Assembly (NCBI RefSeq): GCF_040566555.1 | Contig: NZ_JBEWYP010000005.1 | Location: 1 to 64,000 of the forward strand | DNA length: 64,000 nucleotides | From: Sediminicola sp040566555 | GTDB lineage: Bacteria > Bacteroidota > Bacteroidia > Flavobacteriales > Flavobacteriaceae | Direction: 5' to 3' | Shown: piece after piece, positions 35,835 through 44,757 of the stretch | Numbering within the stretch: the first letter of the stretch is position 1 | Layout: the number at the start of each line of letters is the position of its first letter | Made by a program: the position numbers and the translations under genes | The notes under the pieces: generated by a model | What the model saw: only the letters and a program-made list of their open reading frames with translations | The model's database searches: none | Told to the model about the DNA's origin: nothing

Positions 35835-36416
35835 TTACAAATTTTTAAGCGCCAGTTTAATAATATTCTCAACGCTTAGTGAGGGATCTTGACCCAAAAC
35901 TTTATCCACCACTTTTTCTGCATGTTTACGGACAAATCCAAGAACCTCTAATGCTGATAACGCTTCATCTTTGTTTGTATTGTTTGAAGTAGCCGAAACT
36001 TCATCGATATCATAAATTTTAAGAATTTTATCCTTCAAATCCAAGATTACCCTTTGGGCCGTTTTTGCTCCGATCCCTTTTATTCCCTGTATTGTGGGGA
36101 CATCACCAAGGGCAATTGCGTCCCTAACTTGACCAGGTGACAAGGAGGACAACATGGTCCGTGCCGTACTGGATCCTATTCCCGAAACAGACAATAAAAG
36201 TCGGAATATTTCACGTTCAGATTTTTCAGCAAATCCAAACAAGGTATGCGAATCTTCCTTCACCTGTAAATGGGTAAAAAGCATGATGCTTTCCGAATCT
36301 CCAATTTTAGAAAATGTATGTAAGGAAATATTAACAAAATATCCTACCCCTGAGCACTCAATGACTACATGGGTAGGATTTTTCTCAACTAATTTCCCCT
36401 TTAGATGGGTCACCAT
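35835..36416 (-). CDS. ruvA: Holliday junction DNA helicase subunit RuvA
   Basis: RuvA is the 193-residue junction-binding tetramer subunit that loads RuvB helicase on Holliday junctions. It starts MVTHLKGKLVEKNPTHVVIE (OB fold). Two helix-hairpin-helix motifs follow, LLSVSGIGSSTARTML and IQGIKGIGAKTAQRVILDLK. The C-terminal UBA-like domain is near 145-193 (ALSALEVLGF...AEKVVDKVL). It lies 9 bases after maeB and 5 bases before sprA. ruvB is about 6 kb away (42705-43727) on the same strand. Confidence 0.97.
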   Translation of the reverse strand: MVTHLKGKLVEKNPTHVVIECSGVGYFVNISLHTFSKIGDSESIMLFTHLQVKEDSHTLFGFAEKSEREIFRLLLSVSGIGSSTARTMLSSLSPGQVRDAIALGDVPTIQGIKGIGAKTAQRVILDLKDKILKIYDIDEVSATSNNTNKDEALSALEVLGFVRKHAEKVVDKVLGQDPSLSVENIIKLALKNL

Positions 36417-36425
36417 AAATGTTGC

Positions 36426-38723
36426 TTATTTAGCCTCAGATTTTGCTTTCTTTCTTCTTTCTCTTTCTTGCGCATCCACAACGGCTACGGCGGACATGTT
36501 GACAATTTCATCAACACTGGCCCCCAATTGCATGATATGGACAGATTTACGCAACCCGACCATTATTGGACCTATAGAATCTGCCTTATTCAATTCCTTT
36601 AGGAGTTTATAGGTGATGTTCGCCGATTCCAAGTTAGGGAACACCAAGGCATTGACGTTCTTCCCTGCCAGTTTGGAAAATGGGAACTTGCTTTGGTGCA
36701 ATTCCTTGTTTAAGGCAAAATCGATCTGCACTTCTCCATCTACGACCAAATCAGGATTTGATTCGTGTAAAATCTTGACCGCCTGCTTAACTTTTGAGGC
36801 GTTTGGATGGACAGAAGAACCAAAATTGGCATAGGACAACATTGCCATCACAGGCTGAAATCCGAATGTTTTTGCAACGTTTGCGGTCATCTTGGCTATT
36901 TCTGCCAATTCTTCCGCATTAGGATCTATATTAATGGCGGTATCCGCTAAGAATAAAGGCCCACGATCTGTGATCATTATATTTACGGTAGCAACTTTCT
37001 TTACGTCCGATGCCTTTCCAATAACTTCAAAAATAGGTTTTACCACAGTTGGATAGGCCCTAGAGTATCCAGAGATCATACCATCTGCATCCCCTTCCCT
37101 TACCATCATGGCGCCAAAATAATTACGCTCCCGCATTTTTATGCGAGCTCCGTATAAGCTTACGCCACTTCTATTCCTTGATTCGCAATATTTAATGGCA
37201 TATTTATCTTTAGTAGCACTGGATTCGTCGCTATTGGGATCTATAATGAGTACGTCTGCATCAAATTCGAGCTCCTTTTTAAGCTCAAGGATAACCTCTT
37301 TTCTACCTAATAAGATAGGAATAGCGATCCCCTCGTCATAGCTGATCTGCGCTGCTTTTAATACATCCAAATGATCTGCCTCGGCAAATACAATCTTCTT
37401 CGGATTGGATTTTGCCCTGTTATGTAGCAAACGAACCACCTTATTATCATTTCCGGATCGTTGCAGGAGCTCTTCCCTATATTTATCCCAATCTTCAATA
37501 GGCAATTTGGCAACACCACTTTCCATGGCTGCCCGTGCTACCGCTGGTGGGATTTCTGAAATAAGTCTTGGGTCAAATGGCTTAGGAATAATATAATCCT
37601 TCCCGAAGGTCAGCCTAGTTTCACCATAGGCAATATTCACTTGTTCTGGAACAGGGGCCTTGGTAAGTTCGGCCAATGCCTTAACCGCCGCCATCTTCAT
37701 TTCCTCATTGATCTTGGTGGCCCTAACATCTAACGCCCCTCTAAAAATAAATGGGAATCCAAGCACATTGTTAACTTGGTTAGGATGATCTGACCTTCCT
37801 GTGGCCATGATAATATCTTCCCTCGTCTTGTACGCTATTTCATAGGCAATCTCAGGATCTGGATTGGCCATTGCAAAAACGATAGGGTTATTGGCCATGG
37901 ACAATAACATCTCTGGACTTACGATATTGGCAATGGAAAGACCTACAAAAACATCGGCATCTACCATCGCTTCCTCTAAAGTGTCAATCTTTCTGTCCGT
38001 CGCAAATTCCAGTTTCTCCCCTGTAAGGTTGTCCCTGTCACTACGGATTACCCCTTTGCTATCGAGCATTACAATATTCTTACTACTGGCTCCGAAGGCC
38101 TTGTACAATTTGGTACAGGAAACGGCCGCAGCGCCGGCACCACTGATGACGATACGTACGTCCTCTATTTTCTTTTTGGTAATCTCAAGAGCGTTCAGTA
38201 GAGCGGCAGCAGAAATTATTGCCGTTCCGTGCTGATCATCGTGCATTACAGGAATATCCAGTTCCTCCTTTAGCCTTCTTTCAATTTCAAAGGCTTCAGG
38301 AGCCTTGATATCCTCAAGATTGATTCCTCCAAAAGTTGGGGCGATCATCTTAACGGTCTCTACAAATTTGTCCACGTCCTTGGTATCAATTTCAATATCA
38401 ATACCATCGATATCCGCGAAAATCTTAAATAGAAGACATTTACCTTCCATTACTGGCTTGGAGGCCTCTGGCCCTATATCTCCCAATCCCAAAACTGCGG
38501 TTCCATTGGAAATGACCGCAACTATATTGCCTTTGGCTGTATATTTATAAACGTTATCCTTATCCTTTGCAATTTCCAAGCAAGGTTCCGCCACACCAGG
38601 GGAATATGCAAGACCTAAATCCCGCTGTGTCGCATAAGGTTTTGTAGGGACAATCTTTATCTTTCCAGGTTGTGGCTTGGCGTGATAGACCAAAGCTTCC
38701 CTTCTCCTTTTTTCTTTGCTCAT
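36426..38723 (-). CDS. maeB: NADP-dependent malic enzyme with phosphotransacetylase-like domain
   Basis: This 765-residue fusion has a malic enzyme part (about 1-420) and a phosphotransacetylase-like domain (about 430-765). The malic part shows LAYSPGVAEPC, GDIGPEASKPVMEGK, MHDDQHGTA and Rossmann motif ISGAGAAAVSCTKLY. The second part shows VFAEADHLDVLKA, YFGAMMVREGDADGMISGY and DGEVQIDFALN. It decarboxylates malate to pyruvate, yielding NADPH. In MaeB the C-terminal domain is regulatory (acetyl-CoA sensing) rather than catalytic. It is first in the maeB-ruvA-sprA run. A -7 box lies at 38744-38751. Confidence 0.96.
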   Translation of the reverse strand: MSKEKRRREALVYHAKPQPGKIKIVPTKPYATQRDLGLAYSPGVAEPCLEIAKDKDNVYKYTAKGNIVAVISNGTAVLGLGDIGPEASKPVMEGKCLLFKIFADIDGIDIEIDTKDVDKFVETVKMIAPTFGGINLEDIKAPEAFEIERRLKEELDIPVMHDDQHGTAIISAAALLNALEITKKKIEDVRIVISGAGAAAVSCTKLYKAFGASSKNIVMLDSKGVIRSDRDNLTGEKLEFATDRKIDTLEEAMVDADVFVGLSIANIVSPEMLLSMANNPIVFAMANPDPEIAYEIAYKTREDIIMATGRSDHPNQVNNVLGFPFIFRGALDVRATKINEEMKMAAVKALAELTKAPVPEQVNIAYGETRLTFGKDYIIPKPFDPRLISEIPPAVARAAMESGVAKLPIEDWDKYREELLQRSGNDNKVVRLLHNRAKSNPKKIVFAEADHLDVLKAAQISYDEGIAIPILLGRKEVILELKKELEFDADVLIIDPNSDESSATKDKYAIKYCESRNRSGVSLYGARIKMRERNYFGAMMVREGDADGMISGYSRAYPTVVKPIFEVIGKASDVKKVATVNIMITDRGPLFLADTAINIDPNAEELAEIAKMTANVAKTFGFQPVMAMLSYANFGSSVHPNASKVKQAVKILHESNPDLVVDGEVQIDFALNKELHQSKFPFSKLAGKNVNALVFPNLESANITYKLLKELNKADSIGPIMVGLRKSVHIMQLGASVDEIVNMSAVAVVDAQERERRKKAKSEAK

Positions 38724-38743
38724 ATAAATGTGATTTAAAAAAT

Positions 38744-38751
38744 CAAATTTA
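38744..38751 (-). promoter_or_regulatory. Candidate -7 element upstream of maeB
   Basis: On the minus strand this reads TAAATTTG (TAnnTTTG), 20 bases upstream of the maeB start. No -33 TTG was found at the right distance. Confidence 0.45.
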
Positions 38752-38846
38752 AAGGTAATCTTTATAAAAGCGTAAAAAGATCCCAGTTTTATCCAAACAA
38801 AATGAGCCTCCCAGACTGGGGCATAAAAGTATTGTCCAATTAAATA

Positions 38847-40181
38847 TTAAGCCTCAACGGATTCTTTGGCTTTTGAAACGTTTAATCTTAGTGCCAGTAC
38901 TGCTGCAATAACAAAAAATACACCAGCAAAAAGGATAGCGTTAACAGCATTTCCGCCCAAGAGATATTTATAGATGGGACCAAATGTCAACGTTTCAATT
39001 CCCATGGGAATAACAATCATCATGTTCAAAATACCCATGTATACCCCACGTCTTTCTTGTGGAACTACTTTGGAGACCATGGTATATGGTATACCCATCA
39101 TCGCCGCCCATCCGATACCAAATAATACCATTGGAACAAGCACTAATTTTGGATCACCAATGAAAGGAATAGAGAATAGTGCCAAGGCCACACCCACCAA
39201 ACTTATGGAGTACACGTTTTTACCCCCATATTTCAAAGTCAAAGGGACCAATGCCAAGGCAACGATCATAGTGACAATGTTATAGGTTAAACTCATTTGT
39301 GCCGATTGCGAAGCAGCTTCAGAAATCCCATAATCCATGGTAAGCATGAAGAGAGGAGTTATATACTGCCAGTACACGAATAACGCGTACCATTGAAAAA
39401 GATAGACTGCTCCCAGTTTCCACATGAAAAGCGGCATCTCCTTTATAGCGCTTACAATTTCTGCAAAAGGTTTTGCTATGCGCTGGCCTATTGGTTTTGC
39501 CCTAGTTTCATTGATTTCAGCCAGTTCTTCCGGAGTCGGTGGAATTTCCGGGGTTTTAAATACGGACCATAATATGGTCGTAATAGAGAGCATGCCTCCT
39601 ATATAAAACGAATAATAAATCCATTTAGGAATCTTGCCTGCAGTTTCAACGGTTTCGGCCCCGAAGATATATTGGAACAATACAATTGATCCCATAGCCA
39701 AAAGAATTCCGGCACCCACAAAAAGACTTTGCATTTGATAGCCAAGACTCAATTGCTTTTCCGGTAATTTATCACCAACAAAAGCACGGTATGGTTCCAT
39801 GGCCATATTATTACCAACATCCAATATCCATAATAGCCCTACTGCGAACCATAAGGCCGGACTAGATGGAAATGCGAACAAACACAAACTACCAATAATG
39901 GCACCGATCAAAAAGTAAGGCTTACGTCTACCCCATTTTGGAGACCAGGTCTTGTCGGACATGGCACCAATAATAGGCTGAACGATTAATCCGGTTACCG
40001 GACCGGCAATATTCAAAATAGGAAGCATTTCTTCCGATGCGCCCAGGAATAGAAAAATAGGGTTAATGGCGGTTTGTTGCAGTCCAAAGCTGTACTGTAT
40101 ACCCAAAAAACCAACATTCATATTAAAGATCTGCCAGAAACTTAATTTCGGCTTTTTTATCATTGTCAAAATCTTATTCAT
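38847..40181 (-). CDS. MFS transporter of the SLC45/sugar type
   Basis: This 444-residue inner-membrane transporter has 12 predicted helices. The N-terminus LSFWQIFNMNVGFLGIQYSF, the loop AMSDKTWSPKWGRRKPYFLIG (SDKxxxxxGRRxP motif between helices 2 and 3) and DVGNNMAMEPYRAFVGDKLP resemble sucrose/maltose proton symporters of the SLC45-like branch. A second ATG at 40163 (MIKKPKLSFW) fits homologue starts as well as the first. No sugar hydrolase or phosphorylase gene is adjacent, so the substrate stays open. Confidence 0.88.
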   Translation of the reverse strand: MNKILTMIKKPKLSFWQIFNMNVGFLGIQYSFGLQQTAINPIFLFLGASEEMLPILNIAGPVTGLIVQPIIGAMSDKTWSPKWGRRKPYFLIGAIIGSLCLFAFPSSPALWFAVGLLWILDVGNNMAMEPYRAFVGDKLPEKQLSLGYQMQSLFVGAGILLAMGSIVLFQYIFGAETVETAGKIPKWIYYSFYIGGMLSITTILWSVFKTPEIPPTPEELAEINETRAKPIGQRIAKPFAEIVSAIKEMPLFMWKLGAVYLFQWYALFVYWQYITPLFMLTMDYGISEAASQSAQMSLTYNIVTMIVALALVPLTLKYGGKNVYSISLVGVALALFSIPFIGDPKLVLVPMVLFGIGWAAMMGIPYTMVSKVVPQERRGVYMGILNMMIVIPMGIETLTFGPIYKYLLGGNAVNAILFAGVFFVIAAVLALRLNVSKAKESVEA

Positions 40182-40389
40182 GTTCTCTAAAATATGTTAC
40201 GTTTTCAGCCTTTTTGTTCGCAGACAAACAACTATACTGTTATTTAGATTTGTTAAGTTTCACAGTCAATTCTTGAGGAATTCACAAAACCTACAGTCCC
40301 CGAATATAGTATAATTAGTTCCTTCTTAAAAAAAACTTAAAAAGAAAATCAAAATATACTTTACGAAAACGATGTAGTGAACCGCTGTT

Positions 40390-41310
40390 TTATTTTAGAA
40401 AATCAATATTCCTTGACAAACCTGAGAATTTTGTTCGTTTCACTGCTGATTTTTGGAATACTTTTTTGAAGACGTCCTCGGTAATTTCTTCCCAATCCTT
40501 TTTTGTCATCGACAATAGATCGGGATGTGGATTAAATAGGGGTTCGTTGTGGGATTTAGAAAACCTGTTCCAGGGGCATACATCTTGGCAAACATCACAG
40601 CCAAACATCCAATCGTCCATTTTCCCCCTAAAATCGGACGGTATCTGATTCTTTAATTCTATGGTAAGATAGGAGATACATTTACTGCCGTCCACCACGT
40701 ATGGCTCCACAATGGCTTGTGTGGGACATGCATCCAAGCAAGCGGTACATGTGCCGCAGTGGTCCGTTACTCTTGAGTCATATTCCAAATCCAAGTCGAC
40801 GATCAGCTCGGCTATAAAATAGAAGGATCCCACTTGTTGGGTCAATAAATTGCTGTGTTTTCCTATCCATCCCAACCCGCTCTTCGCCGCCCATGCCTTA
40901 TCCAAGACGGGTGCGGAATCTACAAAAGCCCTTCCGTTCACCTCCCCTATTTCCTGGGTGATAAATTCCTGGAGCAACTTTAGTTTGGTTTTTATGACAT
41001 GATGGTAATCTTGCCCATAAGCGTATTTTGAGAGCTTATAACTATCGTCGTTTTGTTCTACCTGTGGATAATAATTTAGTAGTAATGAAATGACGGACTT
41101 GGCCCCATCGACCAGTAATCTTGGATCTAAACGTTTGTCGAAATGGTTTTCCATATACCCCATTTCGCCGTGCATATTTTTGCTGAGCCATTGCTCCAGT
41201 CTCGGTGCCTCCTCTTCCAAAAATTCGGCTTTTGATATGCCGCATGACAGGAAACCGAGCCTTTTGGCTTCGGCTTTTATTAGATCGGTATGTTTTTGAA
41301 TATTGCCCAA
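40390..41310 (-). CDS. queG: Epoxyqueuosine reductase QueG
   Basis: QueG is the 306-residue cobalamin-dependent iron-sulfur enzyme making the final reduction of epoxyqueuosine to queuosine at tRNA position 34. Two ferredoxin-like cluster motifs are visible: Cys185/188/191 with Cys195 (CGTCTACLDACP) and Cys238/241/245 (CDVCQDVCPWN). The family motif AWAAKSGLGWIGKHSNLL is intact. It lacks the C-terminal HEAT repeats of longer QueG proteins, normal for this phylum. It follows the P450 gene with a 5-base gap. Confidence 0.96.
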   Translation of the reverse strand: MGNIQKHTDLIKAEAKRLGFLSCGISKAEFLEEEAPRLEQWLSKNMHGEMGYMENHFDKRLDPRLLVDGAKSVISLLLNYYPQVEQNDDSYKLSKYAYGQDYHHVIKTKLKLLQEFITQEIGEVNGRAFVDSAPVLDKAWAAKSGLGWIGKHSNLLTQQVGSFYFIAELIVDLDLEYDSRVTDHCGTCTACLDACPTQAIVEPYVVDGSKCISYLTIELKNQIPSDFRGKMDDWMFGCDVCQDVCPWNRFSKSHNEPLFNPHPDLLSMTKKDWEEITEDVFKKVFQKSAVKRTKFSGLSRNIDFLK

Positions 41311-41315
41311 ATCAA

Positions 41316-42638
41316 TTATCGTTCTTCAAACAATAAAGGTACACACTTTGGCTTCAAAGATATCAATGGATTGATTTCCACTTTTCCCAAAGAAGTTTTG
41401 ATCTTGTATTTTTTAGTGATTTCCGCTACCGCCAGGATCATTTCGTACATAGCAAAATTATTGCCAACGCACATCCTGGGCCCTGCCCCAAAAGGATAGT
41501 AGTAATCACTATAATCCTTCTTATCCGTAGTATTGAATCGACTAGGAATAAATTCTGAAGGTTTCTCCCAAAAATCGGCATATCTGTGTAGTTCGTAAAC
41601 TGACATTAATACAAGGGTATCCTTTGGAAGGGATATGCCCTCAAAAGAATCATCTTCTGTGGCAATCCTATCTATCACGTAGGCCGGCGGATACAAACGT
41701 AGGGCCTCCTCCAAGCACTGTTTTACCAATTGAAGCTGCATGGCACCCTGCATGAGATCCATCTCGGGATCATCAAAATCTACCTTAGAAACTTCCTGAT
41801 AAACCTGTTCCTGGATTTCTGGGTGACTTGCCAATAGAAACAATGTAAAGCTAAGGGCATTTGCTGTAGTCTCATGGCCCGCGGTAAAAAGTATCAATAC
41901 TTCATCGATCAATTGTGCGTCGGACATGGGCGACCCATCTTCATATCGCGCCTTAAGTAGCATATCCAGGAGATCGTCTTTTTCCTGGCCAGAAGTCCTT
42001 CTTTCCTCAATAATTTCCAAGAGCAACTTTTGGCCTTCCTTGCCCATGGCCAAGTGTCGGTCTATTTTGCCACTTAACCGATACCACCATCGCAAATAGG
42101 GCTGTCTCATCTCTTTGATCAGCATCCGTTGATTCGCTTCCGTAATATGTTGCAATTGGGACATTTTCTCCCTGATGTCGGTACTGCTAAATAGGGATTT
42201 TGCCACCACTTGAAATGCGAGGTCCCCCATGAGCGGAAAGATATCCTCTTCTGTATTGGGTTTTATACGCTTGAGTTCAAAGCGTATTGACTCCCTTATG
42301 ACCCCCATTAAATTCTGTAGCTTCTTTTTGTGAAATGCAGGCTGTACCATCCGCCTATGGACCCGCCAATGTTCTCCAGTGGATGTAAGGATGCCATGAC
42401 CTATATATTTGGCAAGATCCACCGTTTGTAAAGGTGATTTTTCGAATTTTTTATGCTGCTTTTGTAGAATATGCTTAATGAGCCCTGGATTTCTGGTAAA
42501 AAGAACCGTTTCCTTGGTGGTCAACTGTACTTTAAAAGAATCCCCATGGGCCTCAAAATTTTCATGGTGAAAGGGCAAGGGATTTTTTAGAATTCTCCTT
42601 GCATTCTTTAAGACTTGAAACCTGGATATTAACTTCAA
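41316..42638 (-). CDS. Cytochrome P450
   Basis: This 440-residue haem monooxygenase has the haem-binding loop FGAGPRMCVGNNFA with thiolate ligand Cys390, an I-helix AGHETTANAL and a K-helix ExxR as EALR followed by PPAYVIDRIA. No reductase domain is fused, and no ferredoxin or ferredoxin reductase gene is adjacent, so electrons must come from elsewhere. It lies between ruvB and queG on the same strand and may be cotranscribed with queG. Substrate unknown; lipids or terpenoids would be typical guesses for this class. Confidence 0.95.
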   Translation of the reverse strand: MKLISRFQVLKNARRILKNPLPFHHENFEAHGDSFKVQLTTKETVLFTRNPGLIKHILQKQHKKFEKSPLQTVDLAKYIGHGILTSTGEHWRVHRRMVQPAFHKKKLQNLMGVIRESIRFELKRIKPNTEEDIFPLMGDLAFQVVAKSLFSSTDIREKMSQLQHITEANQRMLIKEMRQPYLRWWYRLSGKIDRHLAMGKEGQKLLLEIIEERRTSGQEKDDLLDMLLKARYEDGSPMSDAQLIDEVLILFTAGHETTANALSFTLFLLASHPEIQEQVYQEVSKVDFDDPEMDLMQGAMQLQLVKQCLEEALRLYPPAYVIDRIATEDDSFEGISLPKDTLVLMSVYELHRYADFWEKPSEFIPSRFNTTDKKDYSDYYYPFGAGPRMCVGNNFAMYEMILAVAEITKKYKIKTSLGKVEINPLISLKPKCVPLLFEER

Positions 42639-42704
42639 AATGTTCTTTTGATTACGGGACCTTCAGCATAAATACCAAATATGGACTACTGGGTGCGGTA
42701 GCGT

Positions 42705-43727
42705 TTAAAAAAGTCCGCCTTGGACACTCCCTTTGATTCTTCCCAAATGTTTGTAGGCCAATTCTGTAACTTCCCTACCTCTAGGGGTACGCATGATAAA
42801 GCCCTGTTGAATCAAGAAAGGCTCATACACCTCTTCTATGGTTTCAGCACTTTCTGAAACTGCTGTAGCCAGAGTGGTGATCCCCACAGGACCTCCTTTA
42901 AATTTATCTATAATGGTCGTCAATATTTTATTGTCCATTTCATCCAAACCATGGGCATCTACATGTAATGCCTTTAGACCAAAGCGAGAAATTTCCATAT
43001 CTATCTTTCCATTGCCCTTAATTTGTGCAAAATCCCGCACTCTCCTTAAAAGGGCGTTGCAAATTCTAGGGGTTCCCCTGCTCCTTCCGGCTATTTCGAT
43101 AGCAGCATCTTGGGTGATTGGGGTCTTTAAAATTTCCGCACTGCGTTCCACGATGGTAGACAGCAGTTCTGTGGAATAATATTGTAATCTACTCTGAATT
43201 CCAAAACGGGCGCGCATGGGAGCGGTCAATAATCCAGAACGGGTGGTAGCTCCAATAAGGGTAAAAGGATTCAAATTGATTTGTACAGATCGGGCATTGG
43301 GGCCCGATTCTATCATAATATCTATCTTATAATCCTCCATGGCGGAATATAAATATTCCTCCACGATTGGACTTAATCTGTGTATCTCGTCTATAAAGAG
43401 AACATCCCTTTCATCCAAGTTGGTTAACAAACCCGCTAAATCCCCTGGTTTGTCGAGCACGGGACCTGATGTCATTTTTATTCCAACCCCAAGCTCATTG
43501 GCCAAAATATGGGCTAAGGTAGTCTTCCCCAAACCTGGAGGACCATGAAACAAGGTATGGTCCAGAGCCTCCCCTCTTAAATTGGCGGCCTGAACAAAAA
43601 TCTTTAGGTTTTCAAGAACTTGTTCCTGACCCGTAAAATCATCAAAGGAAATGGGGCGCAATGCCCTTTCAATATCAAATTCCTCGTTGGAAAGATTATC
43701 AGCCGTTGGATCTAGGTTCTCATTCAT
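42705..43727 (-). CDS. ruvB: Holliday junction branch migration helicase RuvB
   Basis: RuvB is the 340-residue AAA+ motor that, with RuvA, drives branch migration in recombinational repair. It has N-terminal LRPISFDDFTGQEQVLENL, Walker A HGPPGLGKTTLAHI, Walker B VLFIDEIHRL, sensor GATTRSGLLTAPMRARFG and the winged-helix C-terminus with PFLIQQGFIMRTPRGREVTE. It is 66 bases upstream of the P450 gene and probably shares a transcript with it. Confidence 0.98.
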   Translation of the reverse strand: MNENLDPTADNLSNEEFDIERALRPISFDDFTGQEQVLENLKIFVQAANLRGEALDHTLFHGPPGLGKTTLAHILANELGVGIKMTSGPVLDKPGDLAGLLTNLDERDVLFIDEIHRLSPIVEEYLYSAMEDYKIDIMIESGPNARSVQINLNPFTLIGATTRSGLLTAPMRARFGIQSRLQYYSTELLSTIVERSAEILKTPITQDAAIEIAGRSRGTPRICNALLRRVRDFAQIKGNGKIDMEISRFGLKALHVDAHGLDEMDNKILTTIIDKFKGGPVGITTLATAVSESAETIEEVYEPFLIQQGFIMRTPRGREVTELAYKHLGRIKGSVQGGLF

Positions 43728-43791
43728 ATACCTACAAAGATAATGGAAAATGCCGCTACTTCTTTAGGGCATGGGTCGTTAATTTAAAGCC

Positions 43792-44619
43792 CTAATCCTT
43801 TCTTTTGATCAGCTCAGAAGTATCCAAAAACTCCATAATAGTAATCTTGGGATTGCCATAGATATAGGTCTTGGAGGACCCGCTAGTAGTCAATTCCAAA
43901 TCTTCCAGAGCCCTTAGATAAGCGCTCGTTGAATTTTCCAATTTAACCTTAATTACCTTTGCCTCATATCGTTCTGCTTTGAAGTCGGCATTATCAACGG
44001 CTTCAACTTGAACCATACCTACGGTGCCTTCCATACTAGCCGAAGCGTTAGAAGATAATTCTATATAACTTGATTCTCCAACTGTATAAATTCTGGCATC
44101 TGCCCTATCCTTCATATTCACATGCAGGGAGTCTGCTGCGAAGTTGAAGTCCCCAGAACTTTTCTCGTCCATTCGTACACGCACTAATGCAGCGCTTGCG
44201 TTGATTTCCATTCTTGCAGATCCCAATACTTGAATATCTAAAATATCAGTTGCAATAGATTCTTTGGACACCATTTTCCCATCTTGTTGAACAAGCTGCA
44301 CCAAATCTGTGTAATACACAGTAATATCCAGTTTCTTTTTGGATTGTATCTTATAGAAAGAAGAAATATAAAGGGTACTATCCTCCACTTTAAACTTCAA
44401 AACATCCAGAAGATTATCGTCTGCTACAACCTTGTAGCCTTCCATTGGAGCTCTCACCAACTCAATTTCCAAATCGTCCTTTAGCTCTATGGCATTAAAT
44501 GCCGCTAGCTCTTCCTTTACCTCGGCAACGGTCCTATTACCCTTAATTTTCGGTTTTCTCTGTGCCACTACACCCACATGGACCAATAGCAACAGAAGTA
44601 CAGTTAATTTCTTCATCAT
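43792..44619 (-). CDS. Secreted GIN-domain (DUF2807) protein
   Basis: This protein has 275 residues from the chosen ATG at 44619. That start gives a classical signal peptide MMKKLTVLLLLLVHVGVVAQ, while a start 69 bases further upstream would bury it. The body is a repetitive beta-structure of the putative auto-transporter adhesin head GIN domain (FNAIELKDDLEIELVRAP, AADSLHVNMKDRADARIYTVG, ELTTSGSSKTYIYG), probably a right-handed beta-helix. Many flavobacterial genomes hold several such periplasmic proteins of unknown function. A 10-base palindrome (44631-44640) sits just upstream of its start. Confidence 0.85.
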   Translation of the reverse strand: MMKKLTVLLLLLVHVGVVAQRKPKIKGNRTVAEVKEELAAFNAIELKDDLEIELVRAPMEGYKVVADDNLLDVLKFKVEDSTLYISSFYKIQSKKKLDITVYYTDLVQLVQQDGKMVSKESIATDILDIQVLGSARMEINASAALVRVRMDEKSSGDFNFAADSLHVNMKDRADARIYTVGESSYIELSSNASASMEGTVGMVQVEAVDNADFKAERYEAKVIKVKLENSTSAYLRALEDLELTTSGSSKTYIYGNPKITIMEFLDTSELIKRKD

Positions 44620-44705
44620 TTTAATTTTTACCCAGCTGGGCTTTTTATTACCAGTATTAAAGATATTATAAAATAGTATAATACCCATTCATTAGCCGTG
44701 GATAT

Positions 44706-44740
44706 AAAAAAACCCCCAACTAAAATTAGTTGGGGGTTTT
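44706..44740 (-). terminator. Terminator of the act-cta operon
   Basis: The arms 44709-44722 and 44727-44740 pair perfectly over 14 bases (AAAACCCCCAACTA type) around a 4-base loop. They are followed on the minus strand by a T run (complement of 44706-44712). It starts 18 bases after the ctaD stop codon and closes the roughly 11.7 kb operon. Confidence 0.93.
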
Positions 44741-44757
44741 CACTTTATCTTAGAACC

